A stretch of 64,000 nt of DNA from Oscillospiraceae bacterium. Its GTDB lineage: Bacteria; Bacillota; Clostridia; Oscillospirales; Oscillospiraceae. The position numbers were made by a program, and so were the translations under genes. Below, piece by piece: positions 49,332 to 58,724 of this stretch (position 1 is its first letter; each line of letters starts with the position of its first letter). The stretch lies in NCBI GenBank assembly GCA_910575815.1, contig CAJTFN010000011.1:1-64000 (forward strand), given 5' to 3'. The notes below the pieces were generated by a model. The model was given only the letters and a program-made list of their open reading frames with translations. It was not told the DNA's origin and searched no databases.

Positions 49332-50063
49332 ATGCTGCCGTTTTTGAAAAAAGTACGGGAGGTCCGGCGGCCTCGTTGTACCGCCCTGGTGGCCGCCGCG
49401 GGGAGTTCTCAGCGCATGGGCGGCGTCAACAAGCTGCTCCAGCCCTTGGGCGGCGTTCCGGTGCTGGTCCGGACCCTGGAGGCCCTCCAGGCCGCCGAAG
49501 GGGTGGACGAGGTGATCGTCGCCGCCCGGGAGGCGGACATTCTGGAGATCTCCCAGATCTGCCGGACCTATGGAATCTCGAAATGCTCCAAGGTAATTCG
49601 GGGGGGAACGAACCGGGTTCACTCCGTCCTGCTGGCGGCGCTGGAGGCCGCGCCGGAGGCGGAGCTTCTGGCGGTCCACGACGGGGCCCGGCCCCTGGCT
49701 ACGCCGGAGCTTATCGACCGGGTCATTGCCGCCGCCGCCCGCTGTGCCGCCGCCGTTCCGGCTGTGGCGGTGAAAGACACCGTCAAGACCTTCCGGGAGG
49801 ACGGCGGGGTGGAGGAAACCCTGGACCGGGAGCGGCTCCGGGCGGTGCAGACGCCGCAGGTTTTTCAGGCCGGGCTGCTGAAAGCCGCCCTTCAGGCTGC
49901 CCTGGCGCAGGAGGCCCCGGTCACCGACGACGCTTCCGCCGTGGAGCGGCTGGGGAAGGTTGTGTTTCTGGTGGAGGGGGAAGAGGAGAACCTGAAAATC
50001 ACCACACCCATGGATATGATCTTAGCGGAGGCCATTGTGACGGCCCGGGAGGAAGGACTATGA
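49332..50063 (+). CDS. ispD: 2-C-methyl-D-erythritol 4-phosphate cytidylyltransferase
   Basis: 243 residues. CTP-binding start [48 protein letters not shown] and the C-terminal [10 protein letters not shown]. Third step of the MEP pathway. Overlaps ispF by 4 bases. Confidence 0.94.
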   Translation: MLPFLKKVREVRRPRCTALVAAAGSSQRMGGVNKLLQPLGGVPVLVRTLEALQAAEGVDEVIVAAREADILEISQICRTYGISKCSKVIRGGTNRVHSVLLAALEAAPEAELLAVHDGARPLATPELIDRVIAAAARCAAAVPAVAVKDTVKTFREDGGVEETLDRERLRAVQTPQVFQAGLLKAALQAALAQEAPVTDDASAVERLGKVVFLVEGEEENLKITTPMDMILAEAIVTAREEGL

Positions 50064-50545
50064 CAAAATTGCGGGTGGGCCACGGATACGACGTCCACCG
50101 TTTGGCCGAAGACCGGAGGTTAATTCTGGGCGGCGTGGAAATTCCCTGGGAAAAGGGCCTTCTTGGCCATTCCGACGCTGATGTGCTGGTCCACGCTGTC
50201 ATGGATGCCCTGGTGGGAGCCGTCAGGCTGGGGGACATCGGAAAACTGTTCCCGGATACGGACCCGGCTTACAAAGGTGTCTCCAGCTTGAAGCTGCTTG
50301 GAGAGGTGGGACGACTCCTGGGAGAAAAGGGTTTTGCCGTGGTGAATGTGGACGGGACGCTGCTGGCCCAGGCTCCGAAGGTCGCGCCCTACAAGGATCA
50401 GATGGCGGAGAACATCGCCGCCGCCTTGGGAATTGAGGCGGAGCAGGTCAACATCAAGGCCACCACAGAGGAGGGCCTGGGCTTTACCGGAGACGGCTCC
50501 GGTATGGCGGCCCACGCCGTGGTTCTGGTGGAGGCGAAATCGTAA
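50060..50545 (+). CDS. ispF: 2-C-methyl-D-erythritol 2,4-cyclodiphosphate synthase
   Basis: 161 residues. Zinc ligands in GHGYDVHRL and [26 protein letters not shown], and the C-terminal [19 protein letters not shown]. Makes the cyclic diphosphate in the MEP pathway. Confidence 0.96.
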   Translation: MTKLRVGHGYDVHRLAEDRRLILGGVEIPWEKGLLGHSDADVLVHAVMDALVGAVRLGDIGKLFPDTDPAYKGVSSLKLLGEVGRLLGEKGFAVVNVDGTLLAQAPKVAPYKDQMAENIAAALGIEAEQVNIKATTEEGLGFTGDGSGMAAHAVVLVEAKS

Positions 50546-50860
50546 CAAAAATGAAAACTCCCTGACGTGGCTGCTGGCGGTGGCCTTATGCATTGCGCCC
50601 ATTCTGGGCCTGGAGGCTGCCTCCCGACAGGGTCACCCGATGCTGAATGTGTTCATGGAGAAGCTGACGCTGGAGGACCATCTTTTTACCAAGACCGCCG
50701 GACAGGGCAGAAATAGTGGAACTACCCTCCGCTGTTCCGCCGCAAAGCTTCGGTACTCCCGATCGATACTGGCGCCCTGCCTTACGGCGGGGCGTTTTCG
50801 CGCGTAAGGCGCACCTTTCTCTCCGGTCCCCATAGAATAGGAGAGAAAGGAGGAGTGTTT
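50546..50860. other. 315-base region with an ORF remnant and a terminator
   Basis: Just after ispF a frame without a usable start reads NSLTWLLAVALCIAPILGLE (a membrane segment), then VFMEKLTLEDHLFTKTAG. It resembles a decayed small membrane gene, or a small ORF with a non-standard start. A terminator follows at 50773-50798. Confidence 0.4.
50773..50798 (+). terminator. Terminator of the carD-ispD-ispF region
   Basis: CGCCCTGCC / GGCGGGGCG stem (one GU pair), TTAC loop, followed by TTTT. Confidence 0.75.
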
Positions 50861-51112
50861 GTGGAGCACTATATCATTCTTGCCCGCTCCGTAACCTATG
50901 CCCAGCGCATGCGCAAGTCGCTGGACCGGGCGGGCATCCGCTGCCAGATCTTCCGGCCTCCCAGAGACCTGACGGAGCTGGGCTGCGCCTATGCGGTGCG
51001 TGTGGCGGTTTCCGATCTTCCCGGAGCACTGACGGCCCTGCACAAGGACCGGCTGGACCCCGTTCAAATATTTATCTATCAACAGGGGCAGTATCAGGAG
51101 GTGGATCCATGA
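50861..51112 (+). CDS. DUF3343-domain protein (putative Se/S carrier-like)
   Basis: 83 residues from GTG 50861 (AAAGGAGGAGTGTTT upstream); GTG 50855 is too close to that site. Pattern YIILARSVTYAQRMRKSLDR, GIRCQIFRPPRDL, ELGCAYAVRV, with the Cys that is thought to carry sulfur or selenium. DUF3343 proteins usually sit with a CsdA-like aminotransferase, YedF and selD. Here only the CsdA-like gene follows, with a 4-base overlap. Confidence 0.85.
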   Translation: MEHYIILARSVTYAQRMRKSLDRAGIRCQIFRPPRDLTELGCAYAVRVAVSDLPGALTALHKDRLDPVQIFIYQQGQYQEVDP

Positions 51113-52242
51113 TCTACTTCGACAGCGCGGCCACCAGCTTTCAAAAGCCCGCCTCTGTGGCCGCCGCCATGTGGGAGGCCCTGGCCTCCATGAGCTCGCC
51201 GGGGCGGGGAGGTTATCCCGCCGCCGCCCGGGCCGCCGACACGGCCTTTCAATGCCGCTCGGAGCTGGCGGAACTTTTCGGGCTACGAAACCCGGAACAG
51301 GTGGTCTTCACTCTCAACGCCACCCATGCACTGAACCTCGCCATCAAAAGTCTGGTGCCGCCTGGGGGCAAGGCGGTAATCTCCGGCTATGAGCACAACG
51401 CCGTTACCCGTCCCCTGGCCGCCCTCAACACCCAGGTCTCCGTGGCGGAGGCCCCGCTTTTCGCGCCGGAGGCGGCTACGGAGGCCTTCCGGCGGCTGGT
51501 GGTCCCCGGCGTGGATGCGGTGATTTGCAGCCACGTCTCCAATGTCTTCGGCTTTATCCAGCCGGTGGAGGAGATCGCGGAGCTCTGCCGAAGCCGAAAG
51601 GTTCCCTTTATCATTGACGCCTCCCAGTCCGCCGGAGTGCTTCCCCTGAATATGGAGGCTTTGGGGGCGGCTTTCATCGCCATGCCGGGGCATAAGGGAC
51701 TCTATGGTCCCCAGGGGACCGGCGTGCTGCTCTGCGGGGACGGCGTCCCGACCCGGCCCCTTCTGGAGGGAGGAACCGGCAGCATGTCCATTCAGCAGCA
51801 GATGCCGGACTTTCTGCCGGACCGGCTGGAGGCCGGAACCCTCAACATGCCGGGCATCGCGGGCCTGCTGGCCGGCGTCCGCTATGTCCGGCGGGGGGGA
51901 CTGGCCAAAATACTGGACCATGAACAGCACCTGACCCGGCTGGCCATCCAGGGCCTGGAGAATCTTCCTGGCCTGCGGCTCTTTACCTCGCCGGGACTCC
52001 AGCACCAGACCGGAGTGCTCTCTCTAACGGCGGAGGGCATGGATGTGGAGGCCATCGGTTCTGCCCTGGCTGAGCGGGGCATCGCTGTCCGGGCGGGCAT
52101 TCACTGTGCCCCCTGCGCGCACCGCACCGCCGGCACACTGGACACCGGCACCGTCCGGATCAGCTTCTCTGATTTCAACACGCCGGAAGAAGTTGCCCGG
52201 CTGCTCCGGGCCATTCGCGGGGTACTGGGGCGGCTTTTCTGA
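51109..52242 (+). CDS. Cysteine desulfurase-like aminotransferase, class V
   Basis: 377 residues. Start YFDSAATSFQKPASVAAAMW, PLP Lys in AMPGHKGLYGPQGTG, active Cys in AGIHCAPCAHR, and VRISFSDFNTPEE. It is of the type described with DUF3343 partners (TIGR01977-like). It would release sulfur or selenium from cysteine or selenocysteine. Pairing with the upstream carrier suggests delivery of the chalcogen to it. Confidence 0.9.
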   Translation: MIYFDSAATSFQKPASVAAAMWEALASMSSPGRGGYPAAARAADTAFQCRSELAELFGLRNPEQVVFTLNATHALNLAIKSLVPPGGKAVISGYEHNAVTRPLAALNTQVSVAEAPLFAPEAATEAFRRLVVPGVDAVICSHVSNVFGFIQPVEEIAELCRSRKVPFIIDASQSAGVLPLNMEALGAAFIAMPGHKGLYGPQGTGVLLCGDGVPTRPLLEGGTGSMSIQQQMPDFLPDRLEAGTLNMPGIAGLLAGVRYVRRGGLAKILDHEQHLTRLAIQGLENLPGLRLFTSPGLQHQTGVLSLTAEGMDVEAIGSALAERGIAVRAGIHCAPCAHRTAGTLDTGTVRISFSDFNTPEEVARLLRAIRGVLGRLF

Positions 52243-52282
52243 ACAGTCCGTGAATTTTTCGGGAATTTTCCCTTGGTTTACC

Positions 52283-52311
52283 TTGCTTTTTACCGACGGG
52301 TTCTATATAAT
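52283..52311 (+). promoter_or_regulatory. Promoter of cdaA
   Basis: TTGCTT (52283-52288), 17 bases, TATAAT (52306-52311). The leader contains a GCCGGAAG/CTTCCGGC hairpin at 52333-52351. Confidence 0.6.
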
Positions 52312-52401
52312 CTAAAGTATTCATGACCTGATGCCGGAAGAAGCTTCCGGCGGGACCGGCTGTCTTCGAGGCGCCGGGTGGAAAGGGATGACGACGTAGA
52401 A

Positions 52402-53274
52402 ATGAATGTGACGCTGACGGAGCTGTTCGCCACCATTGGCCGGTACCTGCTGACCATTGAGGTGGCGGACGTCTTGGATATCGCCATTATGGTCTTCGCG
52501 CTCTACAAAGTGCTGACCCTGGTGCAGACCACCAAGGCCGCCAGCCTGCTGAAAGGGCTGTTTGTCTTTTTGGCGGCGCTGCTGCTGAGCTATCTGTTTC
52601 ACCTCAATGGCATATACTACCTTCTGAACAAAATGGTGGAGTGGGGCGTGCTGGCCCTGATTATCCTCTTCCAGCCGGAGATTCGCCGGATTCTGGAGGA
52701 GATGGGCAGCCGCCGTATTCTGGCCTTTTTCACCCGGACGGAAAACGCCAGCGTTCTGGAGCAGACCATCGGCCAGACGGTGCTGGCCTGTTCCGAGATG
52801 TCCCAGTCCCGCACCGGGGCCCTGATCGTGTTCGAGCGGGAAATCCTCCTGGACGACATGGTTCGCAGCGGCACCGTGCTGGACGCCGCCGTTTCCAGCG
52901 AGCTTCTGAAAAACATCTTCTTTGTGAAAGCGCCCATGCACGATGGGGCGGTCATTGTCCGCCACGGGCGGGTGCTGGGGGCGGGGTGCATGCTGCCTCT
53001 GAGCAAAAACGTCAATCTCTCCCGGGATTTGGGGATGCGGCACCGGGCCGGCATCGGCATGAGCGAGAACTCCGACGCGGTGGTGGTCATTGTCTCCGAG
53101 GAGACCGGCTCCATCTCCGTGGCCACCGGCGGGATGCTGAAACGGCATTTGAAGCCGGAAACCCTGGATAACCTCCTGCGGAACGAACTGCTTCCGCAGG
53201 AGGAGGGGGAGGCCGACAAGCAGAAGTCCGGCCTGCTGGGCCTGCTGCGTTCCAGGAAGGACGGAGGTGCGTGA
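52402..53274 (+). CDS. cdaA: Diadenylate cyclase CdaA
   Basis: 290 residues from ATG 52402; a longer start at GTG 52378 is possible. Three N-terminal membrane segments (about residues 24-42, 52-68, 82-92), then the DAC domain with the catalytic DGA (181-183, APMHDGAVIV) and RHR (213-215, GMRHRAGIG). Makes c-di-AMP from two ATP; the product controls potassium and wall homeostasis. Overlaps cdaR. Confidence 0.95.
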   Translation: MNVTLTELFATIGRYLLTIEVADVLDIAIMVFALYKVLTLVQTTKAASLLKGLFVFLAALLLSYLFHLNGIYYLLNKMVEWGVLALIILFQPEIRRILEEMGSRRILAFFTRTENASVLEQTIGQTVLACSEMSQSRTGALIVFEREILLDDMVRSGTVLDAAVSSELLKNIFFVKAPMHDGAVIVRHGRVLGAGCMLPLSKNVNLSRDLGMRHRAGIGMSENSDAVVVIVSEETGSISVATGGMLKRHLKPETLDNLLRNELLPQEEGEADKQKSGLLGLLRSRKDGGA

Positions 53275-53276
53275 GT

Positions 53277-54596
53277 ATGGAAAGCGATAAGGCGGGACGC
53301 CGCAGGGTGATTTACCTGCTGCTGTCCGTTCTGGTGGCCTGCGGCATCTGGCTCTTCGTGGACTTAAGTAGCGGCCAGACCGTGACCTGGGAATACCAGG
53401 ATATCCCCATTGAATTCTCCTTTGAAAGCACCCTGACGGACCGCGGGCTGATGCTGGTGGAGGAGGGCACGGACCTCACCATCGACCTGACCCTGAAGGG
53501 CACCCGATGGCTGATCTCCAGTCTGGACCGCTCCCAAATCCGGGTGACCGCCAGCCTTCTGGACGTCACCACCGCGGGGGAACAACGGGTCAACTGGGTG
53601 GTGAGCTACACGGATTCCCGGTTTGGCAATGGCGCCATCCAGACGGAGAGCGCCAGCATCCGCATGGCCACGGTGAATATCAGCGAGCTTTACAGCCGGA
53701 CCATCGATGTCAGCTGCGAGCTGGTGGGCAATGTAGCGGACAGCTACTCTGCCGGACAGGTGCAACTCTCCCACACGGAGGTGGAGGTCCGGGGACTTCA
53801 GGAGGTGATCGACCCCATCAGCTATGCCAAGGTTACCTTGGACATCGGCGACAGCACCGTGGAGACGGTGCGGCGGGACTTGGAGCTCCAATTCTATGAC
53901 CGCAGCGGCCAGTTGTTGGACAAGGCGGACATCCACGCCAGCGTGGAGAACATTCAGGCCACGTTGCCGGTGTTTGTCACCAAGGAACTGCGGCTGGTGG
54001 TGAGCTTTGAGGAAACCGTAGGCGCCCGATTGGAGAACACCGAGCGGAGCATTGAACCCGAGACCATCACTGTCTCCGGCGACGCCACGCTACTGAAAAA
54101 CGTGGAAACCATAAAATTGGCGGACTACAAGCTTTCGGAGCTGGGCACCACGGCCTCGGAGAATTACACCACCAACTACTATCCCATCATCCTGCCCGAT
54201 GGGTGCCAGAACCTCAGCGGCGTCACCCGGGCGGCTTTGCGGATTCGCTTTAAGGACATGACCAGCGCCACCGTGCACACGGAGAACATCTCCTGGCTGA
54301 ACCTGCCGGAGGGACGACAGGTGGAGTTTATGACGGGAAGCCTGGCGGTGAAGGTGTTTGGCACCCAGGCGGACGTATCCGCCCTCACCGGGGAGGATAT
54401 CTCCGTTCAGGTGGACCTCAGCGACTATTCCGCCGCCTCCGGCACCTACACCATCCCGGCCCTGGTCAGCGTCTCTAAGGGAGACGTAGGCATTAGCGGG
54501 GAATATCAGATTCAAGTCACCATCCGGGAGGGCGTCACGGAAGAACCGCCGGAGGAAACGGAGGCTCCACCAGAGGAGGAACCTCCGGATCAGTGA
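53277..54596 (+). CDS. cdaR: CdaR, YbbR-domain regulator of CdaA
   Basis: 439 residues from ATG 53277 (GGAGG 9 bases upstream; GTG 53271 is an alternative). One membrane segment (about residues 12-30), then four YbbR repeats outside the membrane, each with a VEVRG- or ITVSG-like strand (e.g. HTEVEVRGLQEVIDPI; TITVSGDATLLKNVETI). Acidic Pro/Glu tail (EEPPEETEAPPEEEP). CdaR modulates CdaA in Firmicutes; glmM, the third partner elsewhere, lies 28 kb away. Confidence 0.92.
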   Translation: MESDKAGRRRVIYLLLSVLVACGIWLFVDLSSGQTVTWEYQDIPIEFSFESTLTDRGLMLVEEGTDLTIDLTLKGTRWLISSLDRSQIRVTASLLDVTTAGEQRVNWVVSYTDSRFGNGAIQTESASIRMATVNISELYSRTIDVSCELVGNVADSYSAGQVQLSHTEVEVRGLQEVIDPISYAKVTLDIGDSTVETVRRDLELQFYDRSGQLLDKADIHASVENIQATLPVFVTKELRLVVSFEETVGARLENTERSIEPETITVSGDATLLKNVETIKLADYKLSELGTTASENYTTNYYPIILPDGCQNLSGVTRAALRIRFKDMTSATVHTENISWLNLPEGRQVEFMTGSLAVKVFGTQADVSALTGEDISVQVDLSDYSAASGTYTIPALVSVSKGDVGISGEYQIQVTIREGVTEEPPEETEAPPEEEPPDQ

Positions 54597-54612
54597 AATT
54601 AGGAGGCAAACC

Positions 54613-55023
54613 ATGACCCAGATTGCGACGGTTGAACGTATTTTAGATTCCGGCCACGCCGAGATTTCCGTTCCCCGGAAGTCCGCCTGCGGCCACGACT
54701 GCGAGGAGTGCGCGGGCTGCGGCGTCACCGGCGCGGCGGTCCACGCCCGGGCGGCCAACCCCATCGGGGCCTCCCCCGGGCAGAAGGTGGTGGTGGAGAG
54801 CAGCACGAAGAAGATGCTCCGCATCGTCGCTCTGGTCTACCTGACGCCGATTCTGCTGTTTCTGGCGGGCTACCTGGGCGCCCTGGCTCTCACCGCCAGC
54901 GTGGCCATTCAGTACACGGCGGCCGCGCTTGGCTTCGCTTTGGGAATTGCGGTGGCCGTCACCTATGACCGCCGTCTCCGGGCCCGGGGCGGGTTGTCCT
55001 TCACCATTGTCCGGCTCTTCTGA
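54613..55023 (+). CDS. RseC/MucC-like protein
   Basis: 136 residues. N-terminal Cys cluster (ACGHDCEECAGCG) that may bind metal or an Fe-S cluster, then two membrane segments (residues about 72-90 and 95-116). The family includes RseC and the SoxR-reducing complex. One base overlaps the next start. Confidence 0.88.
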   Translation: MTQIATVERILDSGHAEISVPRKSACGHDCEECAGCGVTGAAVHARAANPIGASPGQKVVVESSTKKMLRIVALVYLTPILLFLAGYLGALALTASVAIQYTAAALGFALGIAVAVTYDRRLRARGGLSFTIVRLF

Positions 55024-55907
55024 TGTATGGCTACGTCAGGCCGCCTCTGGATCTGCCGGAGGCGGAGCGGAAGCGCTTCGGCCGGGCCTACTGCGGCCTC
55101 TGCCACACGCTGGGAGAGCGGTACGGGCCGGCGGCGCAGTTCATCTTGAACTACGATTTCACCCTTTTGGCCATTCTGCTCTCCGGTCCGGAGGAAGGGG
55201 ATATACACCACGGACGCTGTGTCGCCCATCCCGTCCACGGAAGGGACCGGCTGGAGACCAACAGCGCCTTGGCCCTGGCGGCGGATGAGAGCGTGATTTT
55301 GGCCTATTGGCAGCTGCGGGACGGCGTGGAGGACCACGATTGGTTTCACGGCCTGAAATACCGGGGGGTCTCCGCCATTTTGGAACCCGCTTACCGGAAG
55401 GCCGCTGGGATTCGTCCCGGATTTGACGAAAGCACCCGCCGCCAGCTGAATCTGCTGGCGGAGCTGGAGGGGGAGGAATGTCCCTCCATGGACCAGGCGG
55501 CGGACACCTTTGCTGTGCTGTTGCGGGAGGCCGCCCAAGCGGTGGACGAGCCGGTGCGCCGCCGGGTGCTGGAGCAGCTGCTCTACCATCTGGGCCGTTG
55601 GGTTTACCTGGTGGACGCGGCGGACGATCTCCAGCAGGACGCCGCCGCGGGAAGCTATAACCCGGTGGCCCTGCGCTACGGACTCCCGGAGGGACGCTGG
55701 ACCGAGGAGAGCCGCCAGAGCTTTGCCGCCACTCTGGATCACTCGATTCACATGATGGCCACCGCCTTTGAACTCTGGGATTTCGGTGTTTGGACGCCGG
55801 TTCTGGAGAAGACCTTTTACAGCGGCCTGTTTCAGGTGGGAAGGGCCGTATTGGACGGTACCTTTCGAGCCAAAGGGGGAAAAGACCTTCCCCCAGGTTC
55901 CCCCTAA
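55023..55907 (+). CDS. DUF5685-like protein
   Basis: 294 residues. Landmarks: MYGYVRPPLDLPEAERKRF, YCGLCHTLGERYG (a CxxC motif), FILNYDFTLLAIL, and WVYLVDAADDLQQDAAAGSY with acidic residues that look like a prenyl-synthase-type fold. The pairing with a J-domain gene downstream is typical in Clostridia. Role unknown. Confidence 0.85.
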   Translation: MYGYVRPPLDLPEAERKRFGRAYCGLCHTLGERYGPAAQFILNYDFTLLAILLSGPEEGDIHHGRCVAHPVHGRDRLETNSALALAADESVILAYWQLRDGVEDHDWFHGLKYRGVSAILEPAYRKAAGIRPGFDESTRRQLNLLAELEGEECPSMDQAADTFAVLLREAAQAVDEPVRRRVLEQLLYHLGRWVYLVDAADDLQQDAAAGSYNPVALRYGLPEGRWTEESRQSFAATLDHSIHMMATAFELWDFGVWTPVLEKTFYSGLFQVGRAVLDGTFRAKGGKDLPPGSP

Positions 55908-55931
55908 AAGAGAAACACAGGAGAGAAGCAC

Positions 55932-56525
55932 ATGAATGATCCCTATCAGGTACTCGGCATATCGGAAAGCGCTACCGATGAGGAAGTTAAGCGGGCCTAT
56001 CGGGACTTGGCGCGCAAATACCACCCGGACAACTATCATGACAACCCTCTGGCGGACCTGGCCCAGGAGAAAATGAAGGAGATCAATGCCGCCTACGAGG
56101 AGATTAACCGGCGGCGCAGCGGCGGGAGCCGGCCCAGTGGCTCCGGCTATACCGGAGGCTGGCAGCAGCAATCCGGCGGGTCCCCGATTTTTCAGCAGGT
56201 CCGGGCCGCCATTCAGATCGGCGATATCGCCCGGGCGGAGTCCCTGTTGTACAGCATCAGCGACCATACCGCCGAGTGGTATTTCCTGAAAGGCGCGGTG
56301 TCCTATCGCCGGGGCTGGATGGATGAGGCGATGCGCTATTATCAGACCGCATGCCAGATGGAGCCCAACAACCCGGAATATCAGCGGGCACTGAATCTGA
56401 TGCGGAACGGGTCGCCTTACCGGCCCGGGGGAGCCCCCTTTGGCACGCTGTGCGCAGGGAATCCCTGCCTGACTCTGTGCTGTGCGTACACGCTGTGCAA
56501 CAACGCTTATTGCTGTTGCATCTGA
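55932..56525 (+). CDS. J-domain protein with TPR-like region and Cys-rich tail
   Basis: 197 residues. J domain (residues 3-60) with the essential HPD in ARKYHPDNYHDN, a Gly/Ser linker, TPR-like helices (about 85-160, EWYFLKGAVSYRRGWMDEAM), and a tail CAGNPCLTLCCAYTLCNNAY ending CCCI. The tail could bind metal, be lipid-modified or anchor the protein to membrane. A DnaK partner is assumed. Confidence 0.85.
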   Translation: MNDPYQVLGISESATDEEVKRAYRDLARKYHPDNYHDNPLADLAQEKMKEINAAYEEINRRRSGGSRPSGSGYTGGWQQQSGGSPIFQQVRAAIQIGDIARAESLLYSISDHTAEWYFLKGAVSYRRGWMDEAMRYYQTACQMEPNNPEYQRALNLMRNGSPYRPGGAPFGTLCAGNPCLTLCCAYTLCNNAYCCCI

Positions 56526-56704
56526 TGCTCAGGCTCCACCCTCGGACGGGACCCAAGCCTTGCGGAGAATTCCTGTCCATTGCGCGAAGAACATCGGCGC
56601 TCCGTGGACCTTGCCGAATCGTCAGGGGAAGCGCTCAGGATATCCGCTTCCGACGCACCGAGGGGGAACCGTCCACTGTTATTTGAAATTAGGAGGAGAT
56701 CGCT

Positions 56705-57586
56705 TTGATCAAAAGCATGACCGGTTATGGCCGAGCCAGAGAGACGCGAAACAGTCGGGATATCACCGTGGAGGTCCGGGCGGTCAACAACCGTTATCTG
56801 GACTGCACCGTGAAGATGCCCCGACTGTATATCTTTGCGGAGGACGCGCTGAAGCAGCGGGTTCAACGGGCGGTTTCCCGGGGGAAGGTGGATGTGTTCG
56901 TCACTGTGGACGCCTCCGCAGCTGATATGACCAAGGTGACGGTGAACCAGGAGCTGGCCGGGCAGTACGCCGCCGCCCTGAAGGAGCTGGCGGAGGTCTG
57001 CGGCCCCGCCGATTATCAGGCGTCGCCGGAGACCCTGGCCCGGTTCCCGGATGTGCTCTCCGTCACCAAGGCCGACGAGGACCTGGAGACCGTGGGCGGG
57101 GATCTCTGCGCCGTGCTGGACGCGGCCCTGGCCGCCTTCAACGAGATGCGGGGGGTAGAGGGCGCCCGGCTGGCGGCGGACATCGGAAACCGCCTCTCCG
57201 CCATTGAGGCCTATACCGGAACCGTGGAAGCCCGGTCCCCGGAGACTGTGGCGGAATACCGGGCAAAGCTTACGGCCCGTATGCAGGAGGTGCTCCAAAG
57301 CGTCTCCCTGGACCCCCAGCGGCTTTTGACAGAGGCCGCCATTTACGCCGATAAGGTGGCGGTGGACGAGGAAACCGTGCGTCTGCGGAGCCACGTGGCC
57401 CAGCTGCGAACCATGCTGGAGTCCGAGGATCCCATGGGGAGGAAGATGGATTTTCTCATCCAGGAGGTCAACCGGGAGGCCAACACCATCGGTTCCAAGT
57501 GCAACGACGTCTCCATCGCCCAGGTGGTGGTGAATCTGAAAGCGGAAGTGGAAAAAATGCGGGAGCAGGTTCAGAATGTGGAGTGA
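56705..57586 (+). CDS. YicC-family endoribonuclease
   Basis: 293 residues from TTG 56705 (TTAGGAGGAGATCGC upstream). Start [13 protein letters not shown], then [20 protein letters not shown] and the C-terminal [20 protein letters not shown]. YicC/YloC proteins are RNA endonucleases in E. coli and Bacillus. First gene of the yicC-remA-gmk-rpoZ-priA-def-fmt run. Confidence 0.94.
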   Translation: MIKSMTGYGRARETRNSRDITVEVRAVNNRYLDCTVKMPRLYIFAEDALKQRVQRAVSRGKVDVFVTVDASAADMTKVTVNQELAGQYAAALKELAEVCGPADYQASPETLARFPDVLSVTKADEDLETVGGDLCAVLDAALAAFNEMRGVEGARLAADIGNRLSAIEAYTGTVEARSPETVAEYRAKLTARMQEVLQSVSLDPQRLLTEAAIYADKVAVDEETVRLRSHVAQLRTMLESEDPMGRKMDFLIQEVNREANTIGSKCNDVSIAQVVVNLKAEVEKMREQVQNVE

Positions 57587-57624
57587 TGCCAAGGGGTAAA
57601 AACGGACTGGAAAGTAAGGGCGAC

Positions 57625-57864
57625 ATGGAATTTATCAACATTGGTTTTGGAAGCATGGTTTCCCGGGAGCGGGTGGTGGCCATTGTGGGCCCGGATTCCG
57701 CGCCCATCCGCCGCATGACCCAGGAGAGCCGGGAGCGCGGAATGCTCATCGACGCCACCTATGGGCGGAAGACCGCGTCCATCTTCATCATGGACAGCGA
57801 TCATGTTATTTTATCAGCCCTGCCGCCGGAGACCTTCGGCGTGAGGGAAAGGGAGGAACTATGA
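57625..57864 (+). CDS. remA: RemA-family regulator (DUF370)
   Basis: 79 residues from ATG 57625. Nearly the whole chain is diagnostic: [60 protein letters not shown]. RemA activates biofilm matrix and osmoprotection genes in Bacillus. Overlaps gmk by 4 bases. Confidence 0.95.
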   Translation: MEFINIGFGSMVSRERVVAIVGPDSAPIRRMTQESRERGMLIDATYGRKTASIFIMDSDHVILSALPPETFGVREREEL

Positions 57865-58457
57865 AAAAGGGAAAGACCTTTATTATCTCCGGCCCCTCCG
57901 GTGTGGGAAAGGGCAGTGTGTTAAAGGTGCTGCTGGAGCGGCGGAAGGATGTCTACGTCTCCGTCTCCGCCACCACCCGCCAACCCCGAGCGGGGGAGGA
58001 GAACGGTGTTCATTACCACTTTTTAGATGTGGATACCTTTCACGAATGGATTGCCCAGGACGCTTTCCTGGAGTACGCGGAATACGTGGGGAATTTTTAC
58101 GGTACCCCCAAGCGCTTTGTGGATTCCGCTATGGAGGAGGGCCGGGATGTAATTCTGGAAATCGACGTCCAGGGCGCCTTGCAGCTTGCCCAGAAGCGGC
58201 CGGAGGCCATTTTGATCTTCATCGCTCCCCCCAGCTGGGAGGAACTGGAACACCGCCTGACCCTGCGGGGAACCGACAGCCCGGAGAAGATCCAAAAGCG
58301 GCTCCTGCGGGCCAAAGTGGAGTGCCGGACGGCCAGTGCATACCATTATTTTGTCATCAATGACACCATTGAAAACGCGGCCCAGGAGCTGGACGCCATT
58401 ATGACGGCGGAGCACTGCCGCTCCATTGACCGGATGGAGATCATTCGGGACCAATAA
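57861..58457 (+). CDS. gmk: Guanylate kinase
   Basis: 198 residues. P-loop [16 protein letters not shown] site [48 protein letters not shown]. Phosphorylates GMP. Confidence 0.96.
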   Translation: MKKGKTFIISGPSGVGKGSVLKVLLERRKDVYVSVSATTRQPRAGEENGVHYHFLDVDTFHEWIAQDAFLEYAEYVGNFYGTPKRFVDSAMEEGRDVILEIDVQGALQLAQKRPEAILIFIAPPSWEELEHRLTLRGTDSPEKIQKRLLRAKVECRTASAYHYFVINDTIENAAQELDAIMTAEHCRSIDRMEIIRDQ

Positions 58458-58499
58458 CGGGCCCCGTGTCACAAAACAGGAAAGGAAGAGGATGATCCT

Positions 58500-58715
58500 A
58501 TGATGCTGTATCCCGCTATGAGTAAACTGAACGCCTATATCCCCAACCGTTATATGCTGGTGAACGTGGTGGCCCGCCGGGCCCGCCAGATTGCCGAGGA
58601 GGCCGAAAACACCGGCCTTCACCTGGATGAGAAGCCGGTGACCCTGGCTATCCACGAGGTAGCCGACGGCAAGCTTAACGCCAGCGGTATCGATCTTGTG
58701 GCGGAAGAGGCCTGA
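58500..58715 (+). CDS. rpoZ: RNA polymerase omega subunit
   Basis: 71 residues. Family core NRYMLVNVVARRARQIAEEA and KPVTLAIHEVADGKL. Two adjacent ATGs (58500, 58503); AAGGAAGAGGATGATCCT precedes them. Promotes assembly of RNA polymerase. Confidence 0.92.
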   Translation: MMLYPAMSKLNAYIPNRYMLVNVVARRARQIAEEAENTGLHLDEKPVTLAIHEVADGKLNASGIDLVAEEA

Positions 58716-58724
58716 CCCAGGGGC

